Under the pieces are notes generated by a model. The model ran no database searches, had not been told where the DNA came from, and saw only the letters and a list, made by a program, of their open reading frames with translations. A stretch of 64,000 nucleotides of DNA from an uncultured Eubacteriales bacterium. Lineage in GTDB: Bacteria > Bacillota > Clostridia > Christensenellales > Aristaeellaceae. The DNA lies in the NCBI GenBank assembly GCA_902761755.1, contig CACWLP010000006.1:58431-122430 (forward strand), in the 5' to 3' direction. Made by a program: the position numbers and the translations under genes. Of this stretch, positions 44,889 to 52,644 are shown one piece after another (the stretch's first letter is position 1; each line of letters opens with the position of its first letter).

Positions 44889-45380
44889 ATGCAGTCTTTG
44901 AAAGCGCAGATCCTGGAGATCCTCAGTGAGGATTGCCGCACGCCCCTGGAGCGCATCGCCGTAATGACCGGGGCGGAAATGGAAAAGGTGGCCCAGGCCA
45001 TCGACGAACTGGAGCGCGACCGGGTGATCTTGCAGTACTCTCCCGTCATCAACTGGGACCGGACGGACCGGGAACGGGTGGAGGCCATGATCGAAGTGAG
45101 GGTGACCCCTCAGCGGGATATGGGCTTCGACGCCATCGCGGGCCGCATTTACCGCTTCCAGGAGGTCAAAAGCGTGTTCCTCATGAGCGGCAGCTACGAC
45201 CTGCTGGTGCTGGTGGAGGCCCGGACGCTGAAGGAACTGGCCCTCTTCGTTTCCGAAAAGCTCAGCCCCCTGGAATCCGTCACCGGCACGTCCACCAGCT
45301 TCGTCCTCAAGCGCTATAAGCAGGACGGCGTGATTTTCGTGGGCGAAAGCACGGACAAGAGATTGGCGGTGTCGCCGTGA
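44889..45380 (+). CDS. Lrp/AsnC family transcriptional regulator
   Basis: 163 aa with AAAGGAG upstream. Short HTH (QILEILSEDCRTPLERIAVMTGAEMEKVAQAIDELERDRVILQYSPVINW) and a RAM/ACT-like C-domain (VEAMIEVRVTPQRDMGFDAIAGRIYRFQEVKSVFLMSGSYDLLVLVEA). Likely senses an amino acid and controls transport or metabolism. Overlaps the aminotransferase start (GTGA) by 4 bp, a pairing common in Firmicutes. Confidence 0.92.
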   Translation: MQSLKAQILEILSEDCRTPLERIAVMTGAEMEKVAQAIDELERDRVILQYSPVINWDRTDRERVEAMIEVRVTPQRDMGFDAIAGRIYRFQEVKSVFLMSGSYDLLVLVEARTLKELALFVSEKLSPLESVTGTSTSFVLKRYKQDGVIFVGESTDKRLAVSP

Positions 45381-46549
45381 GCGAGCGTTTTGTCAGCCCC
45401 CGGGTCGCCCAGGTGCCCCCCAGCGGCATCCGGCGGTTCTTCGATATCGCCGGCACCATGAAGGACGCCATTTCCCTGGGCGTGGGCGAGCCGGATTTCG
45501 TGACGCCCTACCACATCCGTTCCGCCGCCATCGACAGCCTCCTGGACGGCGAAACCCAGTATACCCCCAACCGGGGCCTTCTTTCCCTGCGGAAGGAAAT
45601 ATCCGAATACCTGCGCCTCCGTTTCGGGGTATCCTATGATCCGGAAAAGGAGATCCTGGTCACCGTGGGGGCCAGCGAAGCCATCGACCTGGCGCTACGG
45701 GTCAGCCTCCGCCCCGGGGACGAGGTGATTTTGCCGGACCCCGGTTACGTCAGTTACGCGCCCTGTGTAACCCTGGCAGGCGGCACGCCCGTGCCCGTGC
45801 CCACCCGGGCGGAAGACGAGTTCCGCATCACCGCGGCCGAAATCGACGCCGCGGCCACCCCCCGCACCCGGGCGCTGATCCTGCCCTATCCCAACAATCC
45901 CACCGGCGCGGTAATGACCCGGGATGAGCTGGTGAAAATCGCAAAGGTGGCCCGGGACCGGGATCTGTTGGTCATCAGCGACGAGATCTACGCCGAGCTC
46001 ACCTACGACGGGGAAAAGATCGCCTTTTCCTCCCTGCCCGGCATGATGGAGCGCACGGTGCTCATCAACGGCTTCTCGAAAGCCTTCGCCATGACGGGCT
46101 GGCGGCTGGGCTACGCCTGCGGGCCGGAAGCGATCCTGTCCCAGATGAACAAGATCCACCAGTACGCCATCATGTGCGCTCCCCGGCAGGCCCAGGTGGC
46201 CGGGGTGCAGGCCCTGAAAAAGAACCGGGAGAACGGCTACGAGGACGTGGAAACCATGCGCCGCAGCTACGACCGGCGGCGGCGGGTGATGCTGGACGCT
46301 TTTCGGAAAATGGGGCTTTCCTGCTTTGAGCCCCGGGGCGCTTTTTACTGCTTCCCCTCCATCCGGGAAACCGGCCTCACCAGCGAAGAATTCTGCACCC
46401 GTCTGCTGAAGGAGCACAAAGTGGTCTGCGTGCCCGGGGACGCCTTCGGCGCGTCCGGCCAGGGGCACATCCGCTGCTGCTACGCCACCGACATGCACAA
46501 AATGCTGGAAGCCTTTTCCCGGATGGAGCAATTCATCCGCACACTGTAA
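45377..46549 (+). CDS. Class I/II pyridoxal-phosphate aminotransferase (PatA/AspC-like)
   Basis: 390 aa from a GTG at 45377. The fold-type I markers are present: GVGEPDF, LPYPNNPTGAVM, SDEIYAELTYDG, the PLP Lys235 in INGFSKAFAMTGWRLGYACGP, and the C-terminal Arg in GQGHIRCCYA. It transfers amino groups between amino acids and 2-oxo acids; substrate not resolved. Lrp-aminotransferase coupling suggests regulation by amino-acid level. Confidence 0.92.
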   Translation: MSERFVSPRVAQVPPSGIRRFFDIAGTMKDAISLGVGEPDFVTPYHIRSAAIDSLLDGETQYTPNRGLLSLRKEISEYLRLRFGVSYDPEKEILVTVGASEAIDLALRVSLRPGDEVILPDPGYVSYAPCVTLAGGTPVPVPTRAEDEFRITAAEIDAAATPRTRALILPYPNNPTGAVMTRDELVKIAKVARDRDLLVISDEIYAELTYDGEKIAFSSLPGMMERTVLINGFSKAFAMTGWRLGYACGPEAILSQMNKIHQYAIMCAPRQAQVAGVQALKKNRENGYEDVETMRRSYDRRRRVMLDAFRKMGLSCFEPRGAFYCFPSIRETGLTSEEFCTRLLKEHKVVCVPGDAFGASGQGHIRCCYATDMHKMLEAFSRMEQFIRTL

Positions 46550-46564
46550 ACGCAGGAGGACGCC

Positions 46565-47755
46565 ATGCGCAGATTCTGGACCTTATTCGTCGCTCTGATC
46601 CTGGCGGCGTCATTGTGCGCCGTTTTCGTGCAGGCGGAGGACACGGAGGAGGAAATCTCCCTTCACGCCCTGGAGCACGCCCCCACCCCGGCGCCGGATC
46701 CCAACGCCACCCCCGGCCCCACCGAAGTGCCGCCGCCCACCCCGGAGCCCGTGCTTCAGGCCGACGGCAGCATTGAAATCACCATTACCGCCGTGGGCGA
46801 CGTGACCATCGGCTGGGACGTGGAGCATGAGCGCCAGGGAAGCGGCCTGTTCGACAAGGAGCTCAAGCGTCAGGGCGGCGACCCGAATTTCATTTTCCGC
46901 AACGTAAAAGAGATTTTCGAGGGCGACGATCTCACCATCGCCAATTTCGAGGGCGTTCTGGCCGACGATACCGTCACCGTCCGCAAAAAGGGCAACAACC
47001 ACTTCCGCTTCGTGGGCGATCCCGCCTATGCCCAGGTGCTCCTTTCCAACGGCGTGGAAGCCGTCACCATGGAGAATAACCACATCGCCGATTTCGGCCA
47101 GGCGGGGATCCTGTCCACCGCGAACGCCATCGAAAGCACGGGGGTCGTCTGGGCCAACAAGGACCATATGGGCGTTTTTGAAACCCAGGGCTTCCGCATC
47201 GGCCTGCTGGCCTACTGCATGGTGGAGCCCCTCAATTCCAGCGAAAACCCCGACGAGCTGCGGGAAACCGCGGTCAGGGATATTGCCGCCGCCCGGGAAA
47301 CCTGCGATCTGGTCATCGTCAGCTTCCACTGGGGCAAGGAAAAGGATTACGCGCCCCGGGATTACCAGATCATGCTGGGCCACGCCGCCGTGGACGCGGG
47401 GGCGGACCTGGTGCTGGGCCATCACAGCCACCGCATCAATCCCATCGAGTGCTACAACGGCAAATACATCGTCTATTCCCTGGCCAACTGCTCCTTCGCC
47501 GGCAACAACAAGCCCGACGATATGTTCACCTACATTTTCCAGACCCGTTTCCGCATCAAGAACGGGGAGATCGTGGGCAACCCCTTCCGCATCATCCCCT
47601 GCCGCATCTCCTCCCGCAAGGACTACAACGATTTCATCATCACGCCGCTGACGGACGCTTCCAACATCAACACCGTCATGCTTTCCCTCACCAACCGGGA
47701 AAACACCAAAAAGCTGCCCGACGCCATGAAGGAATACCCCATGGAATGGCAGTAA
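46565..47755 (+). CDS. Secreted CapA/PgsA-like metallophosphatase-fold protein
   Basis: 396 aa with AGGAGG upstream. Signal peptide ending VQAED, a Pro/Thr-rich linker (APTPAPDPNATPGPTEVPPPTPEP), then the CapA fold: ITAVGDVTIGWDVE, DLTIANFEGVLAD, VTMENNHIADFGQAGILSTANAIES, VIVSFHWGKEKDYAPRDYQIMLGHAAVDAGADLVLGHHSHRINPIE. In Bacillus, CapA/PgsA is part of poly-gamma-glutamate export; here no capB/capC is present, so a different or uncharacterised surface role is more likely. Confidence 0.88.
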   Translation: MRRFWTLFVALILAASLCAVFVQAEDTEEEISLHALEHAPTPAPDPNATPGPTEVPPPTPEPVLQADGSIEITITAVGDVTIGWDVEHERQGSGLFDKELKRQGGDPNFIFRNVKEIFEGDDLTIANFEGVLADDTVTVRKKGNNHFRFVGDPAYAQVLLSNGVEAVTMENNHIADFGQAGILSTANAIESTGVVWANKDHMGVFETQGFRIGLLAYCMVEPLNSSENPDELRETAVRDIAAARETCDLVIVSFHWGKEKDYAPRDYQIMLGHAAVDAGADLVLGHHSHRINPIECYNGKYIVYSLANCSFAGNNKPDDMFTYIFQTRFRIKNGEIVGNPFRIIPCRISSRKDYNDFIITPLTDASNINTVMLSLTNRENTKKLPDAMKEYPMEWQ

Positions 47756-47787
47756 ACCATCAATAGAATTGCAAAGGATGATCCCCG

Positions 47788-48678
47788 GTGCACGCACGCA
47801 TCCTGTTTCTGTCCGCAGAAAACAATTTGTCCCCGGCCTGCACGTGGGCCCAGCAGATCCTGACGGAAATATCCGCCGCCTTCGGCCATTCCTTTTCTTT
47901 TCTGGAAGGCCGGGCGGAAGCGCCGCTGTCCGACGGCGCGGTATCGGCCTGCCAGAAATGCCAGGCTGTTTTTCTCGCGGACGCGGATCATCCCGCCGCC
48001 CAGGAGCTGTACGACGAATTTGACCTGCCCCTGGCCGTCCGCCTGATTTCCCTGCCCGCCGCCCTCTGCGGCAGGCACGAAGCCCCGGTGCGCGCGGTGC
48101 TGGCCCAGGTGCTTTCCCTGGATGAGGATACCCGCCGCGCCGCTCTGCGCCAGGCCTGCGCCCTGGCCGGAGAGGAAGGGCTGCCCCTCGCCCACGTTCC
48201 CCCTGCCGGCGCCGCAAAAGCGGCCTGGACGGCGGAGATCTACGCCGCCGCGCAGGCCGAAGCCCTGGATCCCCGGGAAGCGGCCAGGCGGCTCATCCTC
48301 TCCCCCGATTCCCTGGGGCTGTGCCTGTGCTCGCCCTATGCCGGCGGCATCCTCCTGGCCGCAGCCTCCGCCCTGTATGCGGACCGCTGCCTCGTGTACG
48401 ATTCCGCCTGGGACGGAACGGCGGGGGTGTACGCCCCGGCGCTTTCGGATGCGGAAAGCCCCATCGCCCTGTACTCCACCGCCGCGGCGGTGGCCGCCCT
48501 GCTGCGCCGTTCCCTGGGGCTTTCCCGGGAGGCGGACTGCGTGCTGGCCACGCTGGATAACGTTCTGGCCGCTCCGGGCGAAACGCCCCAGAGCACCCTG
48601 GACCTGCTCTGCAGTCAGATCGCCGTGGCGGGGGCCCTGGCCGGTTTTTCCCATCCCTCTGAAGGAGAAAACGCATGA
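47788..48678 (+). CDS. Degenerate isopropylmalate/isocitrate-dehydrogenase-fold protein (probable pseudoenzyme)
   Basis: 296 aa from a GTG at 47788. Segments line up in order with LeuB: ILFLSAENNLSPA (residues 5-17) with the GDGIGPE loop; PLSDGAVSACQKCQAVFLAD (46-65) with the PLPPxTxExCxxADAVLxG strand; LYDEFDLPLAVRLISLP with LRKxxxLFxNLRP; LCLCSPYAGGILLAAASAL (178-196) with LLCSNLFGDILSDEA; and GVYAPALSDAESPIALYSTAAAVAALLRRSLGL (213-245) with [37 protein letters not shown]. The metal-binding Asps of GDILSD are Gly/Leu, and the catalytic Lys motif (DKANV) reads HVPPAGA. Catalysis is therefore unlikely. It overlaps the ABC gene start by 4 bp. Homology is inferred by eye. Confidence 0.6.
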   Translation: MHARILFLSAENNLSPACTWAQQILTEISAAFGHSFSFLEGRAEAPLSDGAVSACQKCQAVFLADADHPAAQELYDEFDLPLAVRLISLPAALCGRHEAPVRAVLAQVLSLDEDTRRAALRQACALAGEEGLPLAHVPPAGAAKAAWTAEIYAAAQAEALDPREAARRLILSPDSLGLCLCSPYAGGILLAAASALYADRCLVYDSAWDGTAGVYAPALSDAESPIALYSTAAAVAALLRRSLGLSREADCVLATLDNVLAAPGETPQSTLDLLCSQIAVAGALAGFSHPSEGENA

Positions 48679-50456
48679 TTTTCGGCAAATATATCAACCG
48701 CTTTTATCTGAAATACGGGCATTTGCTGCTGCTGGGCCTTTTATCCCTGGTGACGGTGGACTCCCTGCAGCTGGTGATCCCGAATCTTTATCAGATGCTG
48801 GTCAACGGCGTGAACGACGGCTTCGTTACCGTAAACGGCGTCCGCACGGCCTTCGATCTGGATTTCCTGCTCAGCTCCGTCTGCATGCCCATGGTATGGG
48901 TGATCCTTTCCATCGTGGCGGGCAGGTTCCTTTGGCGCGTGATGTTTTTCGGCGCGGCCATCCGGGTGGAAACGGACCTGCGGGAGCAGATGTTCGATCA
49001 CGTCCGATTCCTCAGCCGGGAATATTACCAGGTCAACAAGGTGGGCAGCCTCATGAGCCTGTTTACCAACGATCTGGATACCGTGCAGGAGTGCTTCGGC
49101 TGGGGCGTGATGATGTTCTTCGACGCCCTGCTGCTGGGGGTGCTGGCGGTGCGCAAAATGTTCCTGATGAACCCGGTGCTCTCCCTGCTCACATTGATAC
49201 CCATGGCGCTGCTGCTGTGCTGCTCCACGGTGGTAGGCCGCAACATGAAGCGCAAATGGGACATCCGCCAGGCCGCCTTCTCCTCCCTGAGCGATTTTGC
49301 CCAGGAAAGCTTTTCCGGCATCGCGGTGATCAAGGCCTTCGTCAAGGAAACCAAAGAACTGATGGCCTTCAAAAAGATCAACGTGAAAAACGAGGACGCC
49401 AACGTGGCCCATACGAAAGCCGCGGTGCTGCTGCGCATCCTGGTGACGCTGTTCGTGGAAAGCGTGATCTGCATCATCCTGGGCTACGGCGGCTATCTGG
49501 TGTACAACGGCCGGTTCAACGCGGGCCAGCTGGTGGAATTCATCGGGTATTTCACCGCCGTGGTTTGGCCCATCATGGCCGTTTCCGAGCTCATCGACAT
49601 GACCTCCCGGGGCAAGGCGTCCCTGGACCGCATCAGCACCCTGCTGGACGCGGAGCAGACCGTGAAGGACCGGCCCGGCGCCGCGCCCCTTGAATCCATC
49701 CGCGGGGATATCGAGTTCCGGCATCTCACCTTCCGCTACCCCGACGGCGAATTCGACGCCCTGCGGGACGTGTCCTTCACCATCCATGCCGGGGAAAACG
49801 TGGGCCTGGTGGGCAAAACCGGCTCCGGCAAAACCACGCTGGTGGACCTGATCCTGCGCACCTACAACGTGCCGGACGGCACGCTGTTTATCGACGGGCA
49901 CGACGTGAATACCGTCACCATCCATTCCCTGCGGGAAGGCTGCGCCTACGTGCCCCAGGATAACTTCCTCTTCTCCGACACCATCGAAAACAACATTGGC
50001 TTCGGCGTGGAGGGCTGCGATGCGGACGCCGTTTCCCGCGCCGCCGTGCTGGCGGACGTGCACGACAACATCGTGGAATTCCAGGACGGATACAAGACCG
50101 TGCTGGGCGAGCGCGGCGTCACCGTGTCCGGCGGGCAGAAGCAGCGCATCTCCATCGCCCGGGCGCTGATGAAGGACGCGCCCATCCTGATCCTGGACGA
50201 TTCCGTGTCCGCGGTGGACACGAAAACGGAGAAGAATATCCTTTCCGGCCTGAAGGAGACCCGCCGCGGGAAAACCACCATCCTCATCGCTCACCGCATT
50301 TCCACCATCGAGCGCATGGACAAGATCCTTTTCATCGACGACGGCCGCCTGACCGCCGTGGGCACGCACGAAGCGCTGTACGCCTCCTGCCCCGCCTACC
50401 GGAAAATGGTGGAGCTGCAGAAGCTGGAAGAGGAAGGGGGCGGCATGCATGCGTGA
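48675..50456 (+). CDS. ABC exporter half-transporter, subunit 1 (degenerate catalytic site)
   Basis: 593 aa: six-helix type I exporter membrane domain, then an ATPase with Walker A GKTGSGKT (380-387), signature VSGGQ (484-488) and Walker B ILILDDSV where Asp509 replaces the catalytic Glu. This is the pattern of the degenerate-site subunit of heterodimeric exporters (BmrC/TM287-like). It is paired with the next gene by an 8-bp overlap. Probable drug, lipid or peptide export. Confidence 0.92.
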   Translation: MIFGKYINRFYLKYGHLLLLGLLSLVTVDSLQLVIPNLYQMLVNGVNDGFVTVNGVRTAFDLDFLLSSVCMPMVWVILSIVAGRFLWRVMFFGAAIRVETDLREQMFDHVRFLSREYYQVNKVGSLMSLFTNDLDTVQECFGWGVMMFFDALLLGVLAVRKMFLMNPVLSLLTLIPMALLLCCSTVVGRNMKRKWDIRQAAFSSLSDFAQESFSGIAVIKAFVKETKELMAFKKINVKNEDANVAHTKAAVLLRILVTLFVESVICIILGYGGYLVYNGRFNAGQLVEFIGYFTAVVWPIMAVSELIDMTSRGKASLDRISTLLDAEQTVKDRPGAAPLESIRGDIEFRHLTFRYPDGEFDALRDVSFTIHAGENVGLVGKTGSGKTTLVDLILRTYNVPDGTLFIDGHDVNTVTIHSLREGCAYVPQDNFLFSDTIENNIGFGVEGCDADAVSRAAVLADVHDNIVEFQDGYKTVLGERGVTVSGGQKQRISIARALMKDAPILILDDSVSAVDTKTEKNILSGLKETRRGKTTILIAHRISTIERMDKILFIDDGRLTAVGTHEALYASCPAYRKMVELQKLEEEGGGMHA

Positions 50457-52341
50457 GTATCTGCCCATCCTCATCGTGGCCGTCATCATCGGCCTGTTTT
50501 CCGTGGGCTTCCTGGCGGCTTACCTGCTGGAAAAAAACAAGAAGGAATCCATGGGCTTCGACCGGCACATGGAGGACCGGGAGATCGTCCGCCGTCTGCT
50601 GCGCTACGCCAGGCCCTACCGCCGGCAGTTCCTGACGGTGTTCTTCATCATGCTCTTCTCCATCGTGTACGATCTGGCCTCCCCCCTGCTGGTGGGGCAC
50701 ATCGAGGAAACGGTGAAGGGCAAATTTGAGCTTCCCTACCTTTTTTCCATCGTGGCGGTCTACGCCGGCATCCTGATCGTCAGCCTGGTGTGCACCTATC
50801 TCCAGTCCATGATGCTGCAGAAAACGGGCCAGAAGATCCTCTCCGCCATCCGGCAGGATACCTTCGTCCACATCGAATCCCTCTCCCACGAGCAGCTGAA
50901 TAACCTGCCCGTGGGCAAGCTGGTCACCCGCGTCAGCAACGACCCCAACGCCATTTCCTTCATGTTCACCAACATCCTGATCAACCTGATCAAAAACGTG
51001 ATGGTGGTGTTCGGGGTGCTGGGGGCCATGCTGTCGCTGAATAAGGCGCTGACGCTGATGGTGCTGTGCTTCGTGCCCTTCGTGGTGCTGTTCACCATCA
51101 TTTTCCGCAAATTCTCCCGCAAGGTGCACCGCGCCGTCAACGACGCCACCACCGCCATCAATACCTACCTGTCCGAAAACCTCTCCGGCATGAAGATCAC
51201 CCAGATCTTCAACCGCGAGGACCGCAAAATGGCGGATTTCACCGAAAAGAGCCGCCAGCTCAAGCGGGCCAAGTATGCCCGGATGCTGGTATTCGGCATC
51301 TTCCGGCCCCTGGTGTACATGCTCTATATTTCCTGCACCCTGTGCCTTTTCTACCTGGGCGGCCGCGCGGTGATCGAGGGTCAGTCCCCCCTGGGCCAGG
51401 CCGTCACCTCCGGGGTGCTGGTGAGCTTCTACATGTACATCTCCCGTTTCTTCAACCCCATCCAGACCCTGGCGGAGCAGTTCGATCAGCTGCAGCGCTC
51501 CTTCGCCTCCGCGGAAAAGATCTTCACCATCCTGGATATGGAGCCGGAAATCGTGGACGCCCCGGACGCCGTGGAGCTTCCCGAGATCCGCGGGGAAATC
51601 GAATTTCAGGACGTATGGTTCTCCTATAAGCCGGACGAATGGGTGCTCAAGGGCGTGTCCTTCCATATCATGCCCCGGCAGACGGTGGCGTTCGTGGGGG
51701 CCACGGGCTCCGGGAAGAGCACCATCCTGTCCCTGATCTGCCGGAATTACGATATCCAGAAGGGCCGCATCCTCATCGACGGCCGGGACATCCGCACCAT
51801 CAAGCTCTCCTGCCTGCGCCGGCATTTCGGCCAGATGCTGCAGGATGTGTTCCTCTTTTCCGGCACCATCCGCAGCAACATCGTCCTCCGGGACGAAACC
51901 ATGACGGATCAGGAAGTCATGGCCGCGTGCCGGTACGTGAACGCCGATTCCTTCATCAACCGCCTGGAAAAGGGCCTGGACGAGCCGGTGCGGGAGCGGG
52001 GCAACAATTTCTCCGCCGGCCAGCGGCAGCTTCTCTCCTTCGCCCGCACCATCATCCACAAGCCCTCCGTGGTGATCCTGGACGAGGCCACCGCCAATAT
52101 CGACACGGAAACGGAGCTTCTGATCCAGGATTCCCTGGAAAAGATCAGGAACATCGGCACTATGCTCATCGTGGCCCATCGCCTCTCCACCATCCAGCAC
52201 GCGGACAACATCATCGTCCTCTCCGGGGGCGCCATCACCGAGCAGGGCACCCATCAGGAGCTGCTGCACCGCCACGGGCAGTACTATCAGCTTTACACGC
52301 TGCAATTCCATCAGCAGCAGCTGCTGCGCTCCGAGGGCTGA
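50449..52341 (+). CDS. ABC exporter half-transporter, subunit 2 (canonical Walker B)
   Basis: 630 aa. An extra N-terminal membrane helix (YLPILIVAVIIGLFSVGFLAAYLLEKNKK) precedes the six-helix exporter domain. The ATPase has Walker A GATGSGKST, signature FSAGQ (521-525, non-canonical) and Walker B VVILDEAT with catalytic Glu546. Together with subunit 1 this gives one competent and one degenerate site. It is the last gene of the GntR-led unit; a 303-bp gap follows. Confidence 0.92.
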   Translation: MREYLPILIVAVIIGLFSVGFLAAYLLEKNKKESMGFDRHMEDREIVRRLLRYARPYRRQFLTVFFIMLFSIVYDLASPLLVGHIEETVKGKFELPYLFSIVAVYAGILIVSLVCTYLQSMMLQKTGQKILSAIRQDTFVHIESLSHEQLNNLPVGKLVTRVSNDPNAISFMFTNILINLIKNVMVVFGVLGAMLSLNKALTLMVLCFVPFVVLFTIIFRKFSRKVHRAVNDATTAINTYLSENLSGMKITQIFNREDRKMADFTEKSRQLKRAKYARMLVFGIFRPLVYMLYISCTLCLFYLGGRAVIEGQSPLGQAVTSGVLVSFYMYISRFFNPIQTLAEQFDQLQRSFASAEKIFTILDMEPEIVDAPDAVELPEIRGEIEFQDVWFSYKPDEWVLKGVSFHIMPRQTVAFVGATGSGKSTILSLICRNYDIQKGRILIDGRDIRTIKLSCLRRHFGQMLQDVFLFSGTIRSNIVLRDETMTDQEVMAACRYVNADSFINRLEKGLDEPVRERGNNFSAGQRQLLSFARTIIHKPSVVILDEATANIDTETELLIQDSLEKIRNIGTMLIVAHRLSTIQHADNIIVLSGGAITEQGTHQELLHRHGQYYQLYTLQFHQQQLLRSEG

Positions 52342-52353
52342 CGGCCGCCGCGC

Positions 52354-52382
52354 TTGCCAAACAAAGCTGATGATGGTATAAT
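52354..52382 (+). promoter_or_regulatory. Promoter upstream of the tandem repeat and tldD
   Basis: TTGCCA (52354-52359), 17 bp, TATAAT (52377-52382). Transcription from here would read through the three repeat units into tldD, giving a leader of about 255 nt. Confidence 0.7.
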
Positions 52383-52389
52383 TACGAAT

Positions 52390-52620
52390 AACGAGGCAAC
52401 CGGCGCGGCAGCGCGGTTGGCCGTCCTGCCGGCTTCCGAAGGAAAAGACGGCAGGCGTTATGATTGATTTAACGAGGCAACCGGCGCAAAGCGCGGTTGG
52501 CCGTCCTGCCGGCTCCCGAAGGGAAAGACGGCAGGCGTTATGATTGATTTAACGAGGCAACCGGCGCGAAGCGCGGTTGGCCGTCCTGCCGGTTCCCGAA
52601 GGGGAAGACGGCAGGCGTTA
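52390..52620 (+). repeat. Three-copy tandem structured repeat (about 80-bp unit) in tldD leader
   Basis: Units start at 52390, 52471 and 52551 (81, 80 and about 70 bp; the last lacks the trailing TGATTGATTT). Each unit has two hairpins: CAACCGGCGC with GCGCGGTTG around a 3-4-nt loop, and CCTGCCG with CGGCAGG around TTCCCGAAGGGGAA-like loops. Each unit begins AACGAGGC and closes GCAGGCGTTA, so its ends also pair. Substitutions between units fall mainly in loops. No coding is apparent. It fills the 303-bp gap 52342-52644. Confidence 0.85.
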
Positions 52621-52644
52621 AAAGAAAAGGAGGATCGTTTTTCT

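Noticed and set aside
42272-45088. A 938-codon open frame on the minus strand
   Set aside because: Antisense shadow of the GntR and M3 peptidase genes, with no ribosome site or recognisable motif.
52390-52620. attC/integron-like recombination sites in the tandem units
   Set aside because: The AAC...GTT-like ends and imperfect palindromes are suggestive, but the units lie back to back without cassettes, the RYYYAAC/GTTRRRY boxes do not fit fully, and no integrase is present.
52390-52620. CRISPR array
   Set aside because: Repeat period is about 80 bp with nearly the whole unit conserved; there are no unique spacers and no cas genes.
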